From the NCBI GenBank assembly GCA_028277985.1, contig JANQFG010000249.1, forward strand, positions 1 through 64,000: DNA of 64,000 bases, read 5' to 3'. Numbering within the stretch: position 1 is the stretch's first letter; every line of letters begins with the position of its first letter. Below the pieces are notes generated by a model that worked only from the letters and a program-made list of their open reading frames with translations, searched no databases and was not told the origin of the DNA. A program made the translations under genes and the position numbers. Below, one piece after another: positions 44,401-51,972 of this stretch. This DNA is from a bacterium (GTDB taxonomy: Bacteria > Desulfobacterota > DSWW01).

Positions 44401-44430
44401 TTGACAGCATCTTTTCTGGTAACATACAAT
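44401..44430 (+). promoter_or_regulatory. strong sigma-70-type promoter
   Basis: TTGACA (44401-44406) and TACAAT (44425-44430) are separated by 18 bases in a locally AT-rich stretch (44340-44430), with AT-rich sequence upstream of the -35 that could act as an UP element. It should drive the small membrane-protein gene starting at 44535, leaving a leader of roughly 95 bases. Confidence 0.65.
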
Positions 44431-44534
44431 CCAGAGAAGCGGGTTGAAGAAGTCCAAGGCGAATTGCACCAACACTGATAGAATGGCGTTCGCTTTCGTT
44501 TTTGGCGGAAACAGCATAGCAGGAGGGATCGCCC

Positions 44535-44852
44535 ATGCTCGAACTCGGTGTGACGAAGCGTTTTGACAAGCGGGCCCTGAGGATATGGAGAACGATCCAG
44601 ATCGCGGCGCTGCTGCCGCTGACCCTGATCGGCGTTCTGATGTTCTACTTCGATGTGATGTCTGAATTCGGCATCGTCATCTTCTTTCTGATTCTGATCC
44701 TCGGCGTAGTGGTGCCCCAGATCAGGGGGGACTTGATTCTCTCACACTTCGTCCTGGAGCAAGAGTCCCAGCAGAACCTTCAAGAACTCAAAGAGGAAAT
44801 TCTAGCTTTGCTGGATGCCCGGCTTGCGGACAGGGAGGTGGGAAAAGCCTGA
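44535..44852 (+). CDS. small two-helix membrane protein with C-terminal coiled coil
   Basis: A 105-residue protein. Two hydrophobic helices (about 23-43 and 48-63) are followed by a charged amphipathic helix rich in Glu, Gln and Leu (VLEQESQQNLQELKEEILAL) that probably faces the cytoplasm. No family is recognised. GGAGGG lies 9 bases before the ATG, and a near-consensus promoter lies upstream, so the gene is probably well expressed as a single transcription unit. It converges with the next gene, with 16 bases between stops. Confidence 0.75.
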   Translation: MLELGVTKRFDKRALRIWRTIQIAALLPLTLIGVLMFYFDVMSEFGIVIFFLILILGVVVPQIRGDLILSHFVLEQESQQNLQELKEEILALLDARLADREVGKA

Positions 44853-44868
44853 AGGTGAGAGCAACATC

Positions 44869-46572
44869 TCAGGGACAACCCTTTTCGCTCGTTCCGTAGA
44901 TATAGGGACACTGATCCGCATCCGCATCTTCCTCGACGGATATCGCAAGATCGCCCTCCAATATGCCCGGCGCCCCGGCCACGAATCGGAAACAGGCCGG
45001 GTCACACAGGCCGTCCCCATCCGAATCCGGAACCCCCTTCACCTTGCGGGTGCTGCAGCGGCCGTGCACGGTCGGCAGGCTGTCCTCCACATCCGGAATC
45101 CCGTCCGAATCCCAGTCATAGTCGCCGTTGATCCGGCCGGCAAAGGAGAAGAGCTCTCTGTCCGGAATCCCGTCCAGGTCCCGGTCATAGGTCGACGGAT
45201 CGGTGAACCGAACCCCAAGCGGGATGTCGCATCCGAACCGTGAGAAATAGTACCACTCCTTCTCGTGAACGTATTCGAGCTGCTGCGGCTCCTGATAGAG
45301 ATAGAAAGGTTTGTAGAAAGAGCCTTCCGGAGAGTCATGGAATATTTGCAGCCTCGTTATGACGGACAGGGATTCACGTTGGAGGGACAGCTCATTCCCT
45401 GCGACCCTTCGCACACCCTTTCTCAGAAACCCGATGAAGCCTCCGATGTTCTTTGCGTCGTAAATATTGAATCCCTTGATTCGAGAAGCCGGCTCAACCT
45501 CGATCTCGACCCGGGCCTGGTCCACGATCGCCCTCGACTTCTCCAGCCGAATGTTCGTGTCGATCGAGATCTCTCCGCCAGCACACAGGTCGAGGGGGTC
45601 CGGAATGCCGTCCCGGTCGGTGTCCGGGCCGTCCGAGAATCCGTGAGGAGTGAAAAGGTAGTCGTCCGCCGCGTCCACGACGCCGTCCCGGTCCGCATCC
45701 ATGCAGCGAATGTCATAGCTGTTCTCGCAGAGGATGCGATCCTTTGACACGCATGTGAACCCGTCCCGATCCGGGCATTCCCGCTCGAAGCGGTTCCTGG
45801 GAAGGAATCCGAGCACCTTCATGATGTGTGGGTCGAAGAGGATGCGCGATCCCTCTTCCCTGGGCGCCAGGGGCAGGATCCTCGTTTTCGGAAGGCCGAT
45901 GCTCCATTCCAGCAGGTTCGTGGGCCTGTTCTCCTGGGAAATGTGGTTGTACCCGAACCCGTGAAGGATCTTGTGGATGGCAAGCGCCACTGCCTGCTCG
46001 TCCTCCACCACCTTCGTGTGATCCAGAAAGGTCTCGAGGCAGAGGTAATTCTTCTCGTTGTAGCTGTACCCCTGGCTCGGCCCGTCCGTGCACCATGGAC
46101 CGTAGACTTCAGAGGCGGGGCAGAAGACCAGGATATCGAACAGGAGCCCTTTCGATGCGGCGTATTCCTCGAGAAGACGAATCCAACTCTCGATGCTCCT
46201 GCTGGAATAGGCCAGCTGGTCGTCGCCGATCTCTCTTGCCGGGATGAAGAGCAGTCGAGACGAGATCGCGATCCTGCCGAAGGATTCCCGCTCAATGACC
46301 GATTGGAGGAGGCCAAGCCTTCTCTCATAGATCTTCTGCGGTGGGAGGGGACCGTGGGCATCGTCGTGAAGCACTACGTAGACCAGGCGGAACGCGTACG
46401 CGGGCGGGAGGCCCTCTCGAGGACTCTTCGGATCCGAATCCGATCCTCCTCTCAGCATGACGAAGGCGAAAGAGGCGAGGATCAGGAGCGGCATCGTGAC
46501 GAGCAGGATTCCCCTGAATCTCGAGTGTGTCCTCAACGTCTGCAACACCTGGCTCCTTCCGCGGTTGTTCAA
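44869..46572 (-). CDS. membrane-anchored extracytoplasmic protein with metzincin-like motif lacking Glu, and Ca-binding repeats
   Basis: A 567-residue protein with one N-terminal membrane helix (about 22-41), so anchored and exported. Residues 60-250 resemble a zinc peptidase domain: AIHKILHGFGYNH has the HxxxHxxGxxH ligands, but the catalytic Glu of HExxH is Lys (AAG codon). After residue 290 there are five Asp-rich DxDxDG(I/V)xD units (DADRDGVVD, DTDRDGIPD, DRDLDGIPD, DWDSDGIPD, DSDGDGLCD) like thrombospondin type 3 calcium repeats. The protein may be an inactive peptidase with a binding role. No family name can be given. Confidence 0.7.
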   Translation of the reverse strand: MNNRGRSQVLQTLRTHSRFRGILLVTMPLLILASFAFVMLRGGSDSDPKSPREGLPPAYAFRLVYVVLHDDAHGPLPPQKIYERRLGLLQSVIERESFGRIAISSRLLFIPAREIGDDQLAYSSRSIESWIRLLEEYAASKGLLFDILVFCPASEVYGPWCTDGPSQGYSYNEKNYLCLETFLDHTKVVEDEQAVALAIHKILHGFGYNHISQENRPTNLLEWSIGLPKTRILPLAPREEGSRILFDPHIMKVLGFLPRNRFERECPDRDGFTCVSKDRILCENSYDIRCMDADRDGVVDAADDYLFTPHGFSDGPDTDRDGIPDPLDLCAGGEISIDTNIRLEKSRAIVDQARVEIEVEPASRIKGFNIYDAKNIGGFIGFLRKGVRRVAGNELSLQRESLSVITRLQIFHDSPEGSFYKPFYLYQEPQQLEYVHEKEWYYFSRFGCDIPLGVRFTDPSTYDRDLDGIPDRELFSFAGRINGDYDWDSDGIPDVEDSLPTVHGRCSTRKVKGVPDSDGDGLCDPACFRFVAGAPGILEGDLAISVEEDADADQCPYIYGTSEKGCP

Positions 46573-46843
46573 CCAAGATGGGACTGGAGCATACTACAAC
46601 GACCGTTGCCGGGCTACCTAAGTCTTGTCGTTAGAAAGCTTGCCGAACTTTACGTCGCGCTTCTCGGTTGACACGCCAATCCACGGCTTCTATATTGATT
46701 CCGTATTGAGCTAATCCTCGATTCTTGAAGGGAAAATAGAAACGCCACCTTCCAGGACCGATAAGCGAGAAGCCTCCGGTCCCTCTCCTGCCCTTGAGGA
46801 GGCTGCGTCGCGCCGCGATTTCCTCTATCGTGCGGGCCATGCC

Positions 46844-47269
46844 GTGGTGGGCGTTTGCGCGCTTTCCGCTGTTGCGGGCGGGGTGCGGGTTGCCGTGCCC
46901 AACTTCGAGGAGGGGCCTGCTCAACGATTCGCCCTGGGCCGACTTTCCGATTTCAAGATGAACACGCTGACATGGCTACAGGATCGCGACCTGTTCGTGA
47001 TCCGGAACGATCGTGGATTGGGTGCTTTCTCCTGCCGCTGCACGCATCTGGGGTGTATGGTTCGGAGAACTGCGGACGGATTCGTGTGCCCTTGTCATGG
47101 TGCGGAGTATGGTCCCCTGGGAGAAGTGATCTCCGGCCCGGCCCGGCGGCCCCTTCCCTGGTACAGGGTCTGGCTCGAGCGGGACGGCCGGTTATGGGTC
47201 GACACGGCCAAGCCCCTCGACGATACAGGGCCGAAACCGATCGAGCTGCCACAAGGGAACCGAGCGTGA
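46844..47269 (+). CDS. Rieske [2Fe-2S] subunit of a cytochrome bc-type complex, true N-terminus upstream
   Basis: The 141 codons from GTG 46844 encode the Rieske domain with both cluster motifs, CTHLGC and CPCHGAEYGPLG. In frame upstream lies a complete Tat-type signal: SRRDFLYRAG at 46808-46837, continuing into the hydrophobic segment VVGVCALSAVAGG. The signal is needed for export, so the real protein starts before 46844, yet the frame back to TAA at 46712-46714 contains no ATG, GTG or TTG. The stop overlaps the cytochrome b start (GTGA). It transfers electrons from quinol to cytochromes at the periplasmic face. Confidence 0.8.
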   Translation: MVGVCALSAVAGGVRVAVPNFEEGPAQRFALGRLSDFKMNTLTWLQDRDLFVIRNDRGLGAFSCRCTHLGCMVRRTADGFVCPCHGAEYGPLGEVISGPARRPLPWYRVWLERDGRLWVDTAKPLDDTGPKPIELPQGNRA

Positions 47270-48645
47270 ACGAATTCCTGTCGGCGCTGCTGGCCAACGC
47301 TGCCGCCCTCCCGACCAATCTAAGGCGCGGGATGCACCCCGGCGCACCTCCGGCCGACGACGCGCTCACCCATCGGATGCGCCGGAATTTCCTCTTCCAC
47401 ATTCACCCGGTTCGGGTCGCGACCCGGACGCTGGAGGCCAGGGCCACCCTCGGACTGGGGCTCATGACTCTTGCCCTTTTCTTCGTACTCGTAGCGAGCG
47501 GTGTCTTGCTGATGGTCTATTATGTCCCCACACCCGGTGAGGCCCATGAGAGCATCCAGGACATCGAGTATGCCGTGACCTTTGGCGGTTTTCTGCGTGC
47601 CCTTCATCGTTGGGCGGGCCACGCCATGGTTCTCACCTCGTTCTTGCATCTGCTGAGAGTCGCTTTTACCGGGGGCTACTTCCGTCGAGAGCTCAACTGG
47701 GCCATAGGACTTGGGCTGTTCCTGCTCACCCTGGGGACTGCGTTCACAGGGTACCTGCTGCCATGGGATCAGCTTTCATTCTGGGCGGTGAGCGTATCTG
47801 CGAGCTTGCTCGAATATCTCCCGTGGATCGGCAACTCGTTGAAGAAGCTGCTCCTGGGAGGAGGCGCGGTGGGCCAGGCGGCGCTCATCCGATTCTATAT
47901 GCTACATGTTGCCTTTCTGCCCGGCCTCATGGCGGCGCTGTTCCTCGTCCACCTCTGGAGGATTCGAAAGGACGGAGGCCTCGCCCGGGAACCGGGGGAG
48001 GCGGAGGCGGCTTCCACCGTTCCCACTTGGCCCCACCTTCTGCTGCGTGAGGCGATCCTCGTCATCGTCCTGCTGACTCTGCTCTGCCTGACCGCCACGT
48101 TCGTTTCGGCCCCACTGGGGGCGGCGCCGGATATTCACAACCCGTCCAACCCGGAAAAGACCCCCTGGTATTTCCTCTGGATCCAGGAAATGGTCAGCTA
48201 CTCGGCGCCCGTGGGTGGGTTCGTCTTTCCGGGGTTCCTGCTCGCGGGTCTGCTGCTTCTGCCGCTGATGGAACGGGAACCGGAAGGCGTGGGGCGTTGG
48301 TTCGGCGGCCCCGGCAGGCGGGCGGTGGTTGGTGTTGCCTCCGTCCTCGCGGTGGGCGCGTTCGTACTCTTCGAATGGGGGTTCATGCAGCAGGGGGCTG
48401 CCTCATGGCTCGCCTCGAGGCCTCCTGTGATTCGTGATCTCCTGAATCCAGCCACCGGCATGCTGATCCTGGCTGCTCTGGCCTTCTCGCTTGCAGGAAT
48501 CCGGACCCGATCGACCCGTGCCGCCTTCCTCGCAGGAATCGCGGTGCTCCTTGTGGCCGTGATCGGATTCACCCTTGTGGCGTGGTGCCGCGGGCCAATG
48601 TGGGCCTTCTTCTGGCCCTGGGAGGAATGGACCCTTGTCCGATAG
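47266..48645 (+). CDS. cytochrome b subunit (bc/b6f type)
   Basis: A 459-residue integral membrane cytochrome b with about ten to eleven helices. Heme-ligand histidines form two pairs: HRWAGHAMVLTSFLH (13 between) in helix B and H-VAFLPGLMAALFLV-H (14 between) in helix D, the b6f-like spacing. The quinol-site segment reads TPWYFLWIQE where mitochondrial proteins have PEWY. Both the N-terminal b6-like half and a C-terminal half are in one chain, with extra helices at the end. GTG 47266 overlaps the Rieske stop and follows AAGGG. It forms the core of the quinone-oxidising complex. Confidence 0.9.
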   Translation: MNEFLSALLANAAALPTNLRRGMHPGAPPADDALTHRMRRNFLFHIHPVRVATRTLEARATLGLGLMTLALFFVLVASGVLLMVYYVPTPGEAHESIQDIEYAVTFGGFLRALHRWAGHAMVLTSFLHLLRVAFTGGYFRRELNWAIGLGLFLLTLGTAFTGYLLPWDQLSFWAVSVSASLLEYLPWIGNSLKKLLLGGGAVGQAALIRFYMLHVAFLPGLMAALFLVHLWRIRKDGGLAREPGEAEAASTVPTWPHLLLREAILVIVLLTLLCLTATFVSAPLGAAPDIHNPSNPEKTPWYFLWIQEMVSYSAPVGGFVFPGFLLAGLLLLPLMEREPEGVGRWFGGPGRRAVVGVASVLAVGAFVLFEWGFMQQGAASWLASRPPVIRDLLNPATGMLILAALAFSLAGIRTRSTRAAFLAGIAVLLVAVIGFTLVAWCRGPMWAFFWPWEEWTLVR

Positions 48646-49651
48646 GGAGTTGGACACTCAGCACCGCCTCTTGCGGGTCTCCTTTCTCGTGGCAGCGTGC
48701 GCGCTCCTGTCTGTGCTGCTGCTCATCGTGATCCGTACAGGGCAGGCGCCCTGGCGCATTCTGCAGGAGCGGTTTCTCGAGCAGTATGCGGACGGTGAAG
48801 CAGGCGATGATGATGTGGTCATTCGCCAGCACTTCACCTGCGCCCGGAAAGTCGACCGCTGCCCAAGCTGCCATCTGGGAATGGAGCGGAAGGATCTTGC
48901 GGATGAGAGTGTTCCGCTTCCCTTTCGCGCCCATGGGCCGGCTCTGGGGGGGCATCGGCCGGACCGGGTCGGTTGTACCGCCTGTCACGGAGGCGTCGGC
49001 CGTGCTCTTGATCCGCTCATAGCGCACAGTCTGGCCGGCAGGGAAACGACGGACCCTCTGATGGGACAACCCCACATCCAGGCCAGCTGTGCGAGGTGCC
49101 ATGTGCCGGGCGCGCAGGCGGGGCAGGATCGACTCGAGCAGGGGGCGTGGCTCTACCTCGGTCTGGGCTGCATGCTCTGTCATCCCCTGCACGAGGGAGG
49201 CCGGGGCGGACTGGATTTCGGTCCCGACTTGACCATGATCGGCCGGAAGGGGCTCGACTACCTGAAGACGAGTCTGATCGAGCCGACAGAGAACTTCCCC
49301 GGCTCCACCATGCCGAGTTTTCGCCTTTCCCTGGAAAAGGAGCCCGAAGCGACCGAGAGCCTGCTCATCTACCTGGAGAGCCTGGTGCTCGACCGGCACC
49401 CGGGTTGCGGTGCGCGCGAGAAATCGAGAAGCCTGGTGCTCAGGCCCTGCGGCACCTGTCATGCGGGTGAGGGCGGAAGGGCGGGCGGCCGCATGGAGCA
49501 CCGTTGTACCTATATCCTAAGGAAGTCAGGTGAGCTTCGCTGCGGAAACTGCCACGCCTCCGGGACCCCGAAGGCAGCCCGAGGAGGAGGGTACTGCCCT
49601 CTCACGATGCAGCACCGCGAATCCTGTTCCGCCTGCCACGATGGAATATGA
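48635..49651 (+). CDS. seven-heme c-type cytochrome, membrane-anchored
   Basis: A 338-residue protein with one N-terminal membrane helix (about 10-30) and seven CxxCH heme-attachment motifs: CPSCH, CTACH, CARCH, CMLCH, CGTCH, CGNCH and CSACH. It takes the place of cytochrome c1 in the operon and would accept electrons from the Rieske protein in the periplasm. The start is TTG 48635: GGGAGG lies about 9 bases upstream, and it overlaps the end of the cytochrome b gene by 11 bases. The open frame before it is a shadow of cytochrome b. Confidence 0.88.
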   Translation: MSDRELDTQHRLLRVSFLVAACALLSVLLLIVIRTGQAPWRILQERFLEQYADGEAGDDDVVIRQHFTCARKVDRCPSCHLGMERKDLADESVPLPFRAHGPALGGHRPDRVGCTACHGGVGRALDPLIAHSLAGRETTDPLMGQPHIQASCARCHVPGAQAGQDRLEQGAWLYLGLGCMLCHPLHEGGRGGLDFGPDLTMIGRKGLDYLKTSLIEPTENFPGSTMPSFRLSLEKEPEATESLLIYLESLVLDRHPGCGAREKSRSLVLRPCGTCHAGEGGRAGGRMEHRCTYILRKSGELRCGNCHASGTPKAARGGGYCPLTMQHRESCSACHDGI

Positions 49652-50235
49652 GGCGAAGGACCATGTCATGCACACGTAGAGAGATGCTCGTGGCCCTGGC
49701 CGGGCTCGGGAGCACCTCGCTGATCATTCCGAGGATCGTGAGCGGGGAGCTCCCGGCGCCCGAAGAAGGGCGCCCTTTCGACTCGGAGCAACGTGAAACG
49801 ATCGCAGCAGCCGTGGACCGACTGCTTCCAGGTGCAAAGGCGGCAGGGGTGCCCGAATACTTCGACCACTGGCTCTCGGAAGAATCTTTCAGGCCCGTTC
49901 GGAACTACTTTTCGCACGGTGCCCGGCACCTCGACGGTACCGCCCGGAAGCTACACGGCAAGGTCTTTGTCAAATGCAGCGGTGAGCAGCAGGATGAGAT
50001 CCTGAAAACCTTTTCGGCCGGTGATTTCAAGGCCGGCAAGTTCGATGGCACCGTCTTCTTCCGGCAGTTGATGGAGCTGACCCTGGAAGGCTATCTATCC
50101 GATCCGAAGTACGGGGGAAACCGCGACCGGGCCGGCTGGCGCTGGATCGGTATCCCGGATGGGCTGCGCTCCTGCTGGTGGAACCCGAACGGAGTGAACA
50201 TGGTCCTGGCCCCGGACGAGGGCTTCCAGGACTGA
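49648..50235 (+). CDS. gluconate 2-dehydrogenase subunit 3-type protein (Tat-exported)
   Basis: A 195-residue small subunit with a Tat signal (CTRREMLVALAGLGS). The mature part resembles the gluconate 2-dehydrogenase small subunit (PF13618): FDSEQRETIAAAVDRLLPG, FVKCSGEQQDEIL, FFRQLMELTLEGYLSDPKYGGNRDRAGWRWIG. This subunit accompanies a GMC-type flavoprotein through the membrane on the Tat route and helps bind it to the cytochrome. The first ATG (49648) overlaps the previous stop (ATGA); ATG 49663 is a reasonable alternative. It directly precedes the flavoprotein gene. Confidence 0.88.
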   Translation: MRRRTMSCTRREMLVALAGLGSTSLIIPRIVSGELPAPEEGRPFDSEQRETIAAAVDRLLPGAKAAGVPEYFDHWLSEESFRPVRNYFSHGARHLDGTARKLHGKVFVKCSGEQQDEILKTFSAGDFKAGKFDGTVFFRQLMELTLEGYLSDPKYGGNRDRAGWRWIGIPDGLRSCWWNPNGVNMVLAPDEGFQD

Positions 50236-50253
50236 AGGTACGCAACGAAGCGT

Positions 50254-50293
50254 CCCCTCTCTCTTGAGGGAGAGGGTTAGGGTGAGGGTGTCC
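50254..50293. repeat. interspersed repeat with CCCTCTCTCTTGAGGGAGAG hairpin
   Basis: The sequence ccctctctcttgagggagag plus GGTTAGGGTGAGGGTG matches the widespread proteobacterial extragenic repeat whose reverse strand translates as HPNPLPQERG or LTLSLKREG. Positions 50255-50264 and 50267-50276 pair as a 10-base stem with one G-T pair. It fills the gap between the subunit-3 and flavoprotein genes and supplies the purine-rich sequence before the latter's ATG. Confidence 0.75.
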
Positions 50294-51964
50294 ATGCGCT
50301 TCACCGAGCAAGCAGACGTCGTGGTTATCGGCAGCGGGGCAGGGGGGGCTCCGGCGGCAGCGACCCTCGCCGAGGCCGGGGCCAGCGTCGTGATCCTGGA
50401 GAAGGGCCCCTATTACACCTCCGGGGATTTTGTCCACGACGAGGTGAAGCTTTGCCGCCGCGACTTCTGGGTCCCGTACCTGGATGACGAACCCCACACG
50501 ATTCGAAAATCGGACGCGAAACCTGCCAAGCGGACCCGTTCGGGATGGACGAGTTCCTGCGTGGGCGGTGCCACCGTGCACATGAGCGGCTTCTTCTACC
50601 GGTTCAAGCCATCCGATCTTCGACTGGCCGAGATGACAGGGGGGATCGAGAACGCGGAGATCGCCGACTGGCCGATCGCGATGGAGGAATTGCTTCCCTA
50701 CTATGACCTGCTGGAAGCGCGGATCGGCGTGTCGGGCCGGGCCGGCGTAAACCCCTTCGAGGTCCGGGGCCGACCCTTTCCTCTGCCCCCTCTCCGGCCC
50801 CATCCGGCGGCTGCCCTGTTCGACAAAGCCGCCCGTTCCATGGGCTACCATCCCTATCCCACCCCTCGGGCGATCGCCTCGCGCGTCTTCGGGCAGAGGC
50901 CGCCCTGCAACTACTGCGGCCTTTGCGGTGACTACGGCTGCGAGAACGCCTCGAAGTCGAGCTGTCTGGTCACCTTCATCCCCGCGGCCGAGGCAACGGG
51001 CCGTTGTCAGGTCAAGGCGCTGTGCCTGGCCCGCCGCATCCTGGTGGATGCGTCCGACAGGGTCCAGGGGGTCGAATACCTCGATGCGCACGGAGAGGTT
51101 CGCAGGATCGGCGCTCGGGTCGTCTGCCTTGCAGCATCAGCCGTTGAGAGCGCCCGGCTGCTCCTGATGTCCGAAGACAACCGCTTTCCTCACGGCCTTG
51201 CCAACAACAACGGGCTCGTCGGCAAGAACCTGACCTTCTCCACCCTGGCAAAGGGCACGGCCGTCTTCGACCGAAAGGCTATCATCGACAGAGTCGGGCC
51301 CAACGGCATGGACCTTCCCTTCTTTCAGAGGTCCGTCCAGGACCACTACTGGATGGAGGATGCCGAAACCGCCATGCCCAAGGGCGGGACCTACAACTTC
51401 ATCATCGAGCACCCGAATCCGATCAACGCGGCCGTTCGGTTGGTCGCAAGGGATCACTGGAAGGTCTTCGGCGAAGAGCTCAAGGAGAGGCTTCGGCGGC
51501 ACTTTCTGGAGATGTTGACGGTCGAGTTCGAGGTCTTCGGCGAGTCCCTTCCTTGGAAGGGCTCGTATGTGGATCTGGATCCGGAGAGAAAGGATCGGTT
51601 CGGCCTGCCCGTTGCACGAATCACCGCTCGCAATCATCCCGCAGCAGATGAAGTGAGCGTGAAGATGCTCAGGCACGGCATGGAGATGCTCGAGGCGATC
51701 CAACCCAGGGCGGAGAGTATTTCTGCCTGGTCGTGGAAGGATACGACCTACCACCTCCAGCAGGGAACCTGCCGTTTCGGAAAGGACCCGGCGCGGTCCG
51801 TCCTGGATTCGGCCTGCCAGGCCCACGAGGTCAGGAATCTCTATGTGACGGACGGCAGCTTCATGCCCACCTCGGGCGGGGCCCCGTCCACCGCGACTAC
51901 CATGGCGAACAGCCTGCGGGTGGGCAGCCTGATTCGAGAGCGGTTCCTCCGGAGGGAGGTCTGA
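50294..51964 (+). CDS. GMC-family flavoprotein dehydrogenase (gluconate/alcohol dehydrogenase type)
   Basis: A 556-residue FAD enzyme. The N-terminal ADVVVIGSGAGGAPAAATLAEAG is the FAD motif, the SCVGGATVHMSGFFYRFKP segment follows, CNYCGLCGDYGCENASKSSC gives a Cys-rich insert as in gluconate-type members, and the C-terminus has HLQQGTCRFGKDP and TDGSFMPTSGGAPSTATTMA with the active-site His/Asn region. It has no signal of its own, so it is probably carried across by the Tat-signal-bearing small subunit. Expected reaction: oxidation of an alcohol or sugar acid, passing electrons to the c-type cytochrome. ATG 50294 sits behind the repeat-derived GAGGG. Confidence 0.9.
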   Translation: MRFTEQADVVVIGSGAGGAPAAATLAEAGASVVILEKGPYYTSGDFVHDEVKLCRRDFWVPYLDDEPHTIRKSDAKPAKRTRSGWTSSCVGGATVHMSGFFYRFKPSDLRLAEMTGGIENAEIADWPIAMEELLPYYDLLEARIGVSGRAGVNPFEVRGRPFPLPPLRPHPAAALFDKAARSMGYHPYPTPRAIASRVFGQRPPCNYCGLCGDYGCENASKSSCLVTFIPAAEATGRCQVKALCLARRILVDASDRVQGVEYLDAHGEVRRIGARVVCLAASAVESARLLLMSEDNRFPHGLANNNGLVGKNLTFSTLAKGTAVFDRKAIIDRVGPNGMDLPFFQRSVQDHYWMEDAETAMPKGGTYNFIIEHPNPINAAVRLVARDHWKVFGEELKERLRRHFLEMLTVEFEVFGESLPWKGSYVDLDPERKDRFGLPVARITARNHPAADEVSVKMLRHGMEMLEAIQPRAESISAWSWKDTTYHLQQGTCRFGKDPARSVLDSACQAHEVRNLYVTDGSFMPTSGGAPSTATTMANSLRVGSLIRERFLRREV

Positions 51965-51972
51965 GCGCTCCT

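Noticed and set aside
46631-46924. Minus-strand frame of 97 codons over the Rieske leader
   Set aside because: Antisense to the Tat signal region, and no family resemblance in the translation.
46855-47265. N-terminal extension of the cytochrome b frame across the Rieske gene
   Set aside because: The Rieske protein is clearly encoded in another frame here, and GTG 47266 has a ribosome site and gives a normal cytochrome b.
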